The notes below the pieces were generated by a model. The model saw only the letters and a program-made list of their open reading frames with translations, did no database searches and was not told where the DNA came from. A stretch of DNA of 64,000 nt from Rhodoferax aquaticus (GTDB taxonomy: Bacteria > Pseudomonadota > Gammaproteobacteria > Burkholderiales > Burkholderiaceae_C), in contig NZ_CP036282.1 of assembly GCF_006974105.1 (NCBI RefSeq), positions 4,588,001 to 4,652,000 on the forward strand, written 5' to 3'. The position numbers were made by a program, and so were the translations under genes. How positions within the stretch are numbered: position 1 is the stretch's first letter; each line of letters begins with the position of its first letter. This document shows, piece by piece, positions 1 through 7,517 of this stretch.

Positions 1-3000
1 CCAGCCCTTCAGAACCCGGAGCGGAGCTTACCGAGTCTGCTGCGGTCTCAGTCGCTCGGACCTTGATGCTGGCAGGTACTGTTTGCTTGGTGGCAAAGGT
101 AAACACCGGGCTGGCACTGGCTACCCCCGCCGTGAATGCGCCTGCGGCAAGGCTGTTAGACGCCATGGTGCCAGCTGCTGAATTGGCATCCGACAACGCG
201 ACTGCTTTGGCGAAATTGGGGCTGGTGTTGGCACTGCCGTCGTAATTCACCGTGGTGTTGCCGGCCTTGTTTCTCGCCACCACCTGCACTGCAAATGCTT
301 GGCCTGAATAGGTGTAGGCACCGGCGGCACACCCTTGGGTAAGCAAGGTGTCAAAGTGATTGGGGATGAATCGCCCCCCGGCTCCCGTGCTGCCGGTAGT
401 GCCCGTGGCGGTCAACCCACTGCCCAAGTAACTGCCGCTAGTCAAGCTGGCCGTGAGGTCCAGCGACCCCACTTCTGTCCACGACAGATTGCTAGCGCTG
501 GCGCTGCCCCCAACAAAACTGCCCAAGGCCCCGGAAAAAACGCCGTTGGATGACGCGCTGCCGGTCGGCTGGTATTTGGTGAACGACAGCGTGGCTGTTT
601 CTTTGGGCGTTTCATTGCCAAAGTTGGGGGTTGTGACCCCTGCACTGTTGCGCGCGCTGACCGTGGCACTGAAGTCTGCCCCTGCCTTGATGGGACTAGC
701 AGTCACCCCTGAGATGGCAAAACTCGCGGGCGCTGCGACAAAGGTGTCGGTGCCCGCCATGGTCACGCCCGCCGTAGTTTCGCTGGCATTCAGGGTGACG
801 CGGCCCACATCGGCGTACTGCACCGCCAAGCTGGCAGAACCCGCTGAGTCAAAGCTCAGGCTAAGGCTTTGTCCGGTGCTGTCACATGCGGCACTTGCAC
901 TGGCCCCACTGTTGAGCGCTGATCCACCGATGCGCACAGGCCTACTGCCCGTGGCAGGCGTTTGGTAGCTGCAGGTGAAGGTGATACTTCGGGTTTGGTT
1001 GGCAAACGTGGGCACGCAAGCGGTGCTGCTATCAGACTTCTTGACGGCTTTGAATGCCACGGTTTGCAGCGTCTCGGCCACGTGGTTGGGCACGTTGAAC
1101 AAGTAACCAGCGTCCACAAAGGACAGGTCGGCGTCACAACTGCTGCCATAGGTGTAATCCTGTACTGTGCAGCTGCTAGCGGTACCCGAGCGCTCCGTGA
1201 CCCCGCCTGAACTCAGGTTGACGTTCACGCTCTCAGATACGGTGTTGGCCAGCCCCAACACAACGCGAGACTCTCCCGAAAACACATAGGTGGCCGTACC
1301 GCTGTTGGCAGCGCCCGTAGTGTTGACCGGGTTGATGGCATTGATGTTGGACCATGTGCCGCGCCCTGTGCTGGTCGCCAAGTTCAGCGTCGTACCGGCC
1401 AGGCTAATGGGCGCGTGGGCGCTGTCGTGCGCGGTTATGGTCACACTCGCAGCCGCACCACCACAGTTCACCGTCTCTCCGCCATGCAAGATATGAAAGT
1501 GGTCTAGGCTGGTACAGGTCGTGCGGGTCAGGCTGCGGTCGGCGGCGGCTTGGCTGGCGTTGATTTCAGTGGGGTAGATGTACACCTCGTCCACAATGCC
1601 ATTGGCACTGTTGGGAGTGCCGTTGCTGGGGGTCACGCCGGAGGTGCGGTTATCACCCACATACAGTGTACTTAGCCCCGCGATCACGCCACTGGTGGTG
1701 CTGCGAAATGGTGTGCTCCCTGTGGTGGTAGCCAAGGCGCCGTTCACAATGATCTGTTGCACGGTCTGGTTGGTCCCGGCACTGAAGCTCCATGTAATCG
1801 CAATGTGCTGCCAGGTGCCTGACGCAAAGCTGTAGTTGGTGCTGGTTTGTGCGGTGCTCACGATCGCATTCGGGGTGGTGTTGTCACTCATCGTGAAACG
1901 CAAGGCACCGCTGGCAAGTTTCATCAAGTAGAAGGGGCGCGATGCCGTAGTAGTGGCGTCTAAGAGCATGGCATCGCTGGAGCCTGCATTCCAATTGACG
2001 TTGGAGCGGTACCAAAAGCTGACCGACCCTTTGCTGCCCGGGACCAAGGGAGTTGCTATGGCATCGATGACCGTGTTGGAGGTATTACTCGGAACCGAAG
2101 CCCCTCGGCACAAAGCGCCGCCGGCCACGTTGGTGACGGCTCCTTGTCGCGAGGCATGCTGCGAATTACCAGAAATATCGCGCACCTCACCCACCGCTCC
2201 GGTCCATGAGCTCTCGTCAAACCGGTACTCCGCGCCTTTGCCAGCCAGTTGGTTGGACGGGTACCACAGTATGGCGGTGCCGCGCAAGGGGTCAATGAAC
2301 GGCTGATTGAAGGAATACGCGGTGTAGTCGGTGTTACTGACCTGCACCCCCACGGAGGCACCTGTCCCATCAGAGGCCCCCACGGTGTATTGGTAGATGA
2401 AGTTACCGTCTAGGCTGCTGGGCCCCTCTAGCAACAGAACTTGAAAGTTGTAGCGGTCGGTTTGGCCATACAGCTTGACGTTGCTCCAGGTCACGATGAA
2501 GCGGCGGTTAGGCGCAGTGCCCACCAACTCATAGCGCACCGCAGCACCACTCGTGCTCTGGGCGGTACCCGCCACGATGTCACGCCAATACGGCACCATG
2601 ATGTTTTTGGGTACAGCGCTCAAGCTGCACCCCCAGCCGAAGACCGGTGAAGCTGAGGTAATGGGCAGTGCAGATGCGTTGTACACCCGGTGAAAGCCTG
2701 ACACATCGGGCGGAAACGCCAAGATGCCATTGGCGTAAATGCGCAAACCGCTGTAGCTTGTGCCTGCAAAACGAAACTTGAACCCGCTGCCAAAACTCAC
2801 GTCAGCCCAGTCATCGTCGCCATAGGGAAACTGGGTGCAGCCGGGGGAGTTGCTGGTGGTATTCCAGACTGCGGTGCCCGCCGTTGCGGAAGGCGTGACA
2901 TAGGTAAATGTGGTGGAGGTATAGGCATAGGTAGCCGCGCCTGCCGGGGTGGCTGCCGCCGCCAAGTAAAGCCACACCAGCCAGTGCAGGCGCGACAGCA

Positions 3001-3037
3001 AGTACGCGGCGTGGGACAGAGACGGCAGAAGGTGCAT
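1..3037 (-). CDS. mshQ: MSHA biogenesis protein MshQ-like adhesin (DUF6701), 3' end outside window
   Basis: The frame is open from the ATG at 3037 to the window edge, about 1012 codons with no stop. It begins two bases after the mshP stop codon. The N-terminus has a short hydrophobic segment ending in an Ala-rich stretch, which looks like a signal peptide. About residues 270-480 resemble a LamG/concanavalin-type fold (for example VSFWYRS, WQHIAITWS, LYVGDN). The rest is Ser/Thr/Gly-rich beta repeat sequence like the DUF6701 region of MshQ proteins. Position as last gene of the msh cluster fits MshQ, a large pilus-associated surface protein whose role is still poorly defined. The C-terminus is not visible. 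Confidence 0.8.
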   Translation of the reverse strand, partial: MHLLPSLSHAAYLLSRLHWLVWLYLAAAATPAGAATYAYTSTTFTYVTPSATAGTAVWNTTSNSPGCTQFPYGDDDWADVSFGSGFKFRFAGTSYSGLRIYANGILAFPPDVSGFHRVYNASALPITSASPVFGWGCSLSAVPKNIMVPYWRDIVAGTAQSTSGAAVRYELVGTAPNRRFIVTWSNVKLYGQTDRYNFQVLLLEGPSSLDGNFIYQYTVGASDGTGASVGVQVSNTDYTAYSFNQPFIDPLRGTAILWYPSNQLAGKGAEYRFDESSWTGAVGEVRDISGNSQHASRQGAVTNVAGGALCRGASVPSNTSNTVIDAIATPLVPGSKGSVSFWYRSNVNWNAGSSDAMLLDATTTASRPFYLMKLASGALRFTMSDNTTPNAIVSTAQTSTNYSFASGTWQHIAITWSFSAGTNQTVQQIIVNGALATTTGSTPFRSTTSGVIAGLSTLYVGDNRTSGVTPSNGTPNSANGIVDEVYIYPTEINASQAAADRSLTRTTCTSLDHFHILHGGETVNCGGAAASVTITAHDSAHAPISLAGTTLNLATSTGRGTWSNINAINPVNTTGAANSGTATYVFSGESRVVLGLANTVSESVNVNLSSGGVTERSGTASSCTVQDYTYGSSCDADLSFVDAGYLFNVPNHVAETLQTVAFKAVKKSDSSTACVPTFANQTRSITFTCSYQTPATGSRPVRIGGSALNSGASASAACDSTGQSLSLSFDSAGSASLAVQYADVGRVTLNASETTAGVTMAGTDTFVAAPASFAISGVTASPIKAGADFSATVSARNSAGVTTPNFGNETPKETATLSFTKYQPTGSASSNGVFSGALGSFVGGSASASNLSWTEVGSLDLTASLTSGSYLGSGLTATGTTGSTGAGGRFIPNHFDTLLTQGCAAGAYTYSGQAFAVQVVARNKAGNTTVNYDGSANTSPNFAKAVALSDANSAAGTMASNSLAAGAFTAGVASASPVFTFATKQTVPASIKVRATETAADSVSSAPGSEGL

Positions 3038-3039
3038 TG

Positions 3040-3492
3040 CTATTTCTCCAAGGCAGCGCTCAGGCTGCGCTCTACAAAGCCTGCGCTACCGACCGATCCG
3101 CCACTGCTCGCCACTGCGGTGAACTGGAACAGTTTGACGTTGGCAGTGGCCGAAGCTTCGTTAAAGCTCGTCATCGTGCAGGTCACCACCACCGTAAAGC
3201 CGCCATCAAAGGTGCCCGTAGCCGGCAAGGCTTGTGGCGAACTGGGGCACGTGGCAGTCGCACTGGCCTGTGGCGCTACGGCTCCAATACCCCACTCCAA
3301 GCCAGCCCGCGCAGCCCAATAGGCGCGAGAGCCCTGCAAGTCTTGCGCGGAGGTGAGCTGCTGGGTATTGGAGAACGTGACCATGTACGCCCCCATAGCG
3401 GCCAATACCACTACCAAAAAGATAGCAGCAATCGCTGCAAAACCGTGCTGCTGCGCACGGGAGGACCATGTGGCGGGAGTGCAGCAGCTCAT
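3040..3492 (-). CDS. mshP: MSHA biogenesis protein MshP
   Basis: This 150-residue protein has a prepilin-like N-terminus. A basic/polar leader ends QQHG and is followed by F and a hydrophobic helix (FAAIAAIFLVVVLAAMGAY). It lacks the Glu at position +5 of the mature protein that the true pilins in this cluster have, as is usual for MshP/PilX-type minor components. The body includes a SRAYWAARAGLEW stretch typical of this family. Its start overlaps the end of mshO by four bases (ATGA) and its stop lies two bases before mshQ, so the genes are translationally coupled. It probably acts in the inner membrane or pilus tip during MSHA pilus assembly. Confidence 0.85.
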   Translation of the reverse strand: MSCCTPATWSSRAQQHGFAAIAAIFLVVVLAAMGAYMVTFSNTQQLTSAQDLQGSRAYWAARAGLEWGIGAVAPQASATATCPSSPQALPATGTFDGGFTVVVTCTMTSFNEASATANVKLFQFTAVASSGGSVGSAGFVERSLSAALEK

Positions 3493-4298
3493 GGCGTGTT
3501 GTTCACGTGTACTTCGTGGTAGAGGCTCACCACCTCACCACTGCTGTCGGTGAAGCCCATCGTGAGTTGCACCAAGGCATTGCGCTGCAGGTCCGAGCCG
3601 TTGTAGGTGATGGCACAGCTCACGTTCTGCGCGATCAGCGTTCCGCCTGTAGACGGGCAACTGCTGCTGTAAGCATGGTGGGTGGCGCGGTACAGGTTGC
3701 CGCCCCGGCACACATAGGCTACGATTTTTTCGTCTGCAGGAATGACTTGAAAACGGTGACTGCCAGACGCCAGCGGAAACTGCTTGGGCGTGATCTGAAT
3801 CTTGGTCTCGCCAGCTAGGCTGCCTGCTGACACCCCCAGCACAGGGCTGGTGTTGTCCGCGTTATAGGCATCCGCACCGCTGATCCCCAAGTTGTAGACC
3901 ACCACCACGTCACCAGCCACAATGGCCTGCGCACTGACTGCGCTGTTGCTCCCTAACATGTCAAAGCTGGCATCTGCGGTGGAGAAGTCCAAGGCGTCAC
4001 CGGCTCCTGTGCCATCGGGCTGCGTTCGGTAGCGCCCCCCAGTACGGGTAGGGATGAACTCTAGGCACTGGTTGTTGGTTTGGCGCACACTGTTGGGCAA
4101 GGCCACTTGCACATCGCGCGCGATGCGCCGCACCACCGTATCGGCCACATCGGTCAGGGCAGCGCGCCTGGCACCGGCAAAGTAGGCATCTATGGGGCCG
4201 CGCATGAACACGGCCACCATGCTGCCCAGCACACCCAGTATCACGATCACCATGACCAACTCGACCAAGGTGAATCCGGCTTGCTTAGTAGTTCGCAC
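3489..4298 (-). CDS. mshO: MSHA minor pilin MshO
   Basis: A type IV prepilin-like protein. The cleavage motif reads KQAG|FTLVELVMVIVILGVLG, with Glu at +5. I prefer the GTG start at 4298, which gives an 8-residue leader (MRTTKQAG); a GTG at 4328 in the same frame would add ten residues. With the inner start the gene overlaps the mshD end by 14 bases. The mature domain of about 260 residues contains several Cys residues and matches the length of MshO proteins. It would be processed by the prepilin peptidase and join a minor-pilin complex with MshC, MshD and MshP. Confidence 0.85.
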   Translation of the reverse strand: MRTTKQAGFTLVELVMVIVILGVLGSMVAVFMRGPIDAYFAGARRAALTDVADTVVRRIARDVQVALPNSVRQTNNQCLEFIPTRTGGRYRTQPDGTGAGDALDFSTADASFDMLGSNSAVSAQAIVAGDVVVVYNLGISGADAYNADNTSPVLGVSAGSLAGETKIQITPKQFPLASGSHRFQVIPADEKIVAYVCRGGNLYRATHHAYSSSCPSTGGTLIAQNVSCAITYNGSDLQRNALVQLTMGFTDSSGEVVSLYHEVHVNNTP

Positions 4299-4725
4299 GG
4301 TAGCCCACCATCGTGATACGGCTCGCACTGCCCCTAGCGACCGTGACGGTCACTTTTTTCAGACTGACTCCAGTTTCCAGTGTCGCCGGAGCTACTGCAA
4401 TGGCCAGGGTGTAGCCTGCCAAGGCAGCAGGAAGATCGGTAAAGTCCGCCTGCGTTTTGCCGTTGTAGTCGTCTACGTTGTCAAAGCTGGCCCGATTGGT
4501 ACCCACCGGGGCGCTGGGGTCACGGGCAAAACTTTTTTGCAATATTTCTTCCATGACGGCATCGGCCAACACCATGGCCTGCTTGCGCTCCATGGGATCT
4601 GCACTGGCTTTGACGTTGGTCTGAATGACCAACAAAATGCCCGCCATGCCCAAGCTCACCACCACCACAAAAATGATCAGCTCCACCAACGTGAAGCCAT
4701 GCTGCTGAGGCCTATTCATGGACAT
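4285..4725 (-). CDS. mshD: MSHA minor pilin MshD
   Basis: A prepilin-like protein of 146 residues if it starts at 4725 (MSMNRPQQHG|FTLVELIIFVVVVSLGMAG); an alternative ATG lies at 4719. The frame stays open upstream to 5016, but that part runs inside mshC and looks non-coding. Glu +5 is present. The following residues (QTNVKASADPMERKQAMVLADAVMEEIL) are typical of MshD. The start overlaps the mshC stop by 8-14 bases and the gene overlaps mshO at its end, so this is a tight operon. It is a minor component of the MSHA pilus. Confidence 0.85.
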   Translation of the reverse strand: MSMNRPQQHGFTLVELIIFVVVVSLGMAGILLVIQTNVKASADPMERKQAMVLADAVMEEILQKSFARDPSAPVGTNRASFDNVDDYNGKTQADFTDLPAALAGYTLAIAVAPATLETGVSLKKVTVTVARGSASRITMVGYRANY

Positions 4726-5218
4726 AGCCGGTACTGGCCTCGACAATGATGTGGGTGCTGTCGGCAATGGAAATGGTGATGGCACCCGCTTGGTCCGTGC
4801 TGCCCAAAGGGGTGAACTGAAACCCCGTGAGCGCAGCCCCAGCGGACTGCCCCGCCAAACCACTGCCGCCGCGCAATGTGCTGGGCGGCGGCAGTACCGC
4901 GGCCGCACTGCATGTGCCGACCGCAGGGTTTGACGCAAAAATGCGCAAGCTAAGACCTGTGTCGTCAAGCTGCACACACACGTTGCGGCGCTGTGCAATC
5001 GCCGTTTTCTGCGCATAGCGCAACAGGGCGAGCGTTTCGTCGTGAAACCCTCGCGCGCTGAAACTATTGGTGTTGCTCAGTCGAGGGGCAGCAAACACCG
5101 CCAGAACCCCCAGCAGCACCATGACCATGACCAGCTCGACCAAGGTAAAGCCCCACTGCAAGGCCCTACGCCTGCCGCAGCGTTGGATAGGATGCATTGC
5201 GTGAGTTGGCTGAGGCAT
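4712..5218 (-). CDS. mshC: MSHA minor pilin MshC (GspH/FimT-like)
   Basis: A prepilin-like protein of up to 168 residues. The cleavage site is LQWG|FTLVELVMVMVLLGVLAVFAAPRL. The later stretch FHDETLALLRYAQKTAIAQRRNVCVQL is the GspH/FimT-type pseudopilin signature seen in MshC. A second ATG at 5197 would shorten the leader to 16 residues. The gene starts the distal group mshC-D-O-P-Q and lies downstream of a strong terminator that follows the major pilin, so its expression probably depends on read-through or on its own promoter. Confidence 0.85.
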   Translation of the reverse strand: MPQPTHAMHPIQRCGRRRALQWGFTLVELVMVMVLLGVLAVFAAPRLSNTNSFSARGFHDETLALLRYAQKTAIAQRRNVCVQLDDTGLSLRIFASNPAVGTCSAAAVLPPPSTLRGGSGLAGQSAGAALTGFQFTPLGSTDQAGAITISIADSTHIIVEASTGYVHE

Positions 5219-5234
5219 GCTAGGGTCGATAAAC

Positions 5235-5283
5235 GCTATGAGTTTAGTAGCTGCTTACGCATATTGCATCAGGAATAAGAGGC
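5235..5283. repeat. Dispersed intergenic repeat, copy 1 (diverged)
   Basis: Shares the core TAGTAGCTGCTTACGCATAT with the other copies of a dispersed element listed in this window. Here it lies in the spacer upstream of mshC. It is a degenerate copy and was aligned by eye. Confidence 0.4.
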
Positions 5284-5414
5284 TCTTTTGACTCCAAATA
5301 CAAGGACCTGCACAGGCCGTGACCCGGGCGAACCCAGCCACACATTCAGCGCCATTCAACGGCCCCCGCACACCTAGCGTGTACGGATGGTGCATGCACT
5401 GCGCAACCCCAAGC

Positions 5415-5455
5415 AAAAAGCCAAAGCCAGTGAGGTTGCGCTCACTGGCTTTGGC
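5415..5455 (-). terminator. Intrinsic terminator after the major pilin gene
   Basis: Read on the minus strand this is a perfect 15-bp stem (GCCAAAGCCAGTGAG and its complement) with a 6-base loop, followed directly by TTTTT. It begins 17 bases past the mshA stop. It sits inside the msh cluster, between the abundant pilin and the minor pilins, so it likely acts as a partial terminator that sets their ratio. Confidence 0.9.
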
Positions 5456-5472
5456 CTGAAGACATGTCGGTG

Positions 5473-5919
5473 TTAGTTCGCAGCGCCAATGATCGTGAAG
5501 GTGGCTGTCCCACCCGAAGCACAGGTAGAACCAGTTCCATAGTTCAAGGTGCAGACTTGAGAAACACCATTCTTCTCGGCACCTGTTCCCGTCACTGCAG
5601 TGTCGGCAGTCAAATAGTTAGAAGAGGTGCTGCAAGTGGTAGCCAACGTCACGCTCGGATTCAACAAGGCACCCACGTCCGAACACTTGGCGACTTGGAC
5701 ACATTTGTTTGCCACAGCGACATTGTTACTGGCAGCACAGCTTGCATAGTTGATCGAGGCCGCTGATGAAAGTGCGCCAGCGGTTCCACTGAGTGCTGCC
5801 TGCTTAGCATCGGACGACAAGTCCACAAACTTCGGAATCGCCACCGCTGCCAAGATGCCCAAGATCACAATGACCATGACCAGCTCAATCAATGTAAAGC
5901 CACGCTGTGTTGTTTTCAT
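5473..5919 (-). CDS. mshA: MSHA major pilin subunit
   Basis: A 148-residue type IVa prepilin. The leader MKTTQRG is cleaved before FTLIELVMVIVILGILAAVAIPKFVDL, with Glu at +5. I chose the ATG at 5919 because it gives a 7-residue basic leader and has GGTGGGC upstream; the frame upstream of it is open but not pilin-like. The mature part has six Cys residues, including a pair near the C-terminus (VCTLNYGTGSTC) that could form the usual disulfide-bonded D-region. It is followed by a strong terminator, as expected for a highly expressed structural subunit. It could be named mshA or mshB; only one pilin of this class is present here. Confidence 0.88.
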   Translation of the reverse strand: MKTTQRGFTLIELVMVIVILGILAAVAIPKFVDLSSDAKQAALSGTAGALSSAASINYASCAASNNVAVANKCVQVAKCSDVGALLNPSVTLATTCSTSSNYLTADTAVTGTGAEKNGVSQVCTLNYGTGSTCASGGTATFTIIGAAN

Positions 5920-6049
5920 AGTGCCCACCAAGTTGATAAATGTGATGAAACCGACTGCCCTCAAAACCGCTACGTGCCCTTGGCATAGCCGCACACTCGG
6001 TGCCTAAGTGATTGCTAAGCTACATCCTAATTCAAGTCTACGTTTTCAC

Positions 6050-6271
6050 CTAAGCTGACCCAACGCATTGTGCGTTTGACCGGTGTTTAACCCCTTGATT
6101 TGGGCTTAACGCCACTAGTCCACCCCCCCCACACATAGGCATGGATCGCGCCGTACGCTCCATGTAGTCCATTGCCAATGCCGTTCGCAGGGCGCCTACC
6201 GTGGTTTGAATAGCAGCCAACTCTCTCAAACGCCCGGTCCACAGCGGGGCTAACAGTCGATTGGGGCGCAT
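6050..6271 (-). CDS. Possible small protein between mshG and the pilin gene (MshF-like remnant?)
   Basis: A 73-residue frame from an ATG at 6271. The first half (LREL..IQTTVGALRTALAMDYMERTAR) has the amphipathic helical look of the segment after the membrane anchor in MshF-type proteins, which usually occupy this position. The second half is low in information and contains a run of C bases on the plus strand (about 6123-6130), where a length change would shift the frame. There is no membrane segment. It may be a decayed gene or chance; I would not rely on it. Confidence 0.25.
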   Translation of the reverse strand: MRPNRLLAPLWTGRLRELAAIQTTVGALRTALAMDYMERTARSMPMCGGGGLVALSPNQGVKHRSNAQCVGSA

Positions 6272-6281
6272 GGCTGTGGCC

Positions 6282-7517
6282 TTAGCCACCCCGCCCCATG
6301 GCAGCCCCGCCCATGTTCCATAAAGGCAAAAAGACACCCAGCGCCAAGAGCAAAACCAGCACACCGATAATGCCCAGCAGCACAGGCTCAATGGATGCGG
6401 ACAGCCCTTTGATGCTGTAGTCGGTGTCTCGTTCGTACATATCTGCAATCTCAAACAGCAAGCTATCGAGCTCGCCGGTTTCCTCACCCACTGCAATCAT
6501 TTGAAGCACGACGGGTGTGAAAACGCCCGTCGCCGCAGCGCAGCGCGAAATGCTCTCGCCGCGCTCAATGCCATCGCGCATTTCCTCTACACGGCTGCCA
6601 ATGAAGGCGTTGTCCACCGTTTGCGCAACCACGGTTAAGGCTTGCACCAAGGGCACCCCGCTTTGGCTAGACAGCGCAAAGCTGCGGGCGAACCGCGCCA
6701 AGGTAGCCTTGCGCACGATCTCACCCACGATGGGCAGTTTGAGCTTGCGGGCGTCCCACCGGTAGCGCCCCTTGGGGGTACGCAAATAGGCCCGAACCGC
6801 AAACACGGCCCCCACCATGCCGACGATCAGCGCGGGCCACCAAGCAATCATCCAACCCGAAAAAGCCAACAAACCCCGCGTAATCACAGGAAGCTCGGTA
6901 TGGAAACCGGCAAACACTTTGGCAAACACAGGGATGACAAAGAGGTTGAGGATGACCACCGCGACGCCCATCGCGATCAGCACAAAGGTGGGGTAACGCA
7001 GGGCTTGGCGAATGCGCTCACGCACATCGCGCTCAAACTCCATGTGCTCGGTCACCCGCAAAAATACCTCCGTCAGGCGCCCCGTCATCTCGCCCACTTT
7101 GATCATGGAAATGTAAAAACTGCCAAACAGATCTTTGTGTCTGGCCATGGCCGCAGAGAGTTCACGCCCTTGGTCCAAGCTGGCCCGTATGTCCTGGAGC
7201 AGCTCCACCATGGCAGGCTTGCTGGCCGACGCTTGCAAACCGGCAAACGCGCGCAGTATGGGCACACCCGCTTTGTTCAGCGTGTACATCTGGCGGGAGA
7301 ACAGCAGCAAATCCTCCAGTACCACGGGGCGGCGGTTCAGCCGGGTCCACCACCCCTCCGTGCTGGCGTCTTGCTCAGCGGCTGCCACAGCAATCTGCAC
7401 AGGGGCAATGCCAATCGATAGGAGCTGATCGGCCACCCCCCCTTCGGTCAGGGCCTCGAGCTTGCCGCTCACGGATTCACCGCGTTTGTTGCGCCCCTTC
7501 CATGCGTAGATGGCCAT
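6282..7517 (-). CDS. mshG: MSHA inner-membrane platform protein MshG (GspF/PilC family)
   Basis: 411 residues, the normal length for the PilC/GspF family. Two T2SSF cytoplasmic domains are visible: about 70-195 (LLLFSRQMYTLNKAGVPILRAF ... SLDQGRELSAAM) and about 275-395 (ARFARSFALSSQSGVPLVQAL ... ERGESISRCA). Three hydrophobic segments occur, near 175-195, 220-245 and at the C-terminus. The start ATG overlaps the mshE stop by one base. It would form the inner-membrane platform on which MshE drives pilin polymerisation. Confidence 0.93.
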   Translation of the reverse strand: MAIYAWKGRNKRGESVSGKLEALTEGGVADQLLSIGIAPVQIAVAAAEQDASTEGWWTRLNRRPVVLEDLLLFSRQMYTLNKAGVPILRAFAGLQASASKPAMVELLQDIRASLDQGRELSAAMARHKDLFGSFYISMIKVGEMTGRLTEVFLRVTEHMEFERDVRERIRQALRYPTFVLIAMGVAVVILNLFVIPVFAKVFAGFHTELPVITRGLLAFSGWMIAWWPALIVGMVGAVFAVRAYLRTPKGRYRWDARKLKLPIVGEIVRKATLARFARSFALSSQSGVPLVQALTVVAQTVDNAFIGSRVEEMRDGIERGESISRCAAATGVFTPVVLQMIAVGEETGELDSLLFEIADMYERDTDYSIKGLSASIEPVLLGIIGVLVLLLALGVFLPLWNMGGAAMGRGG

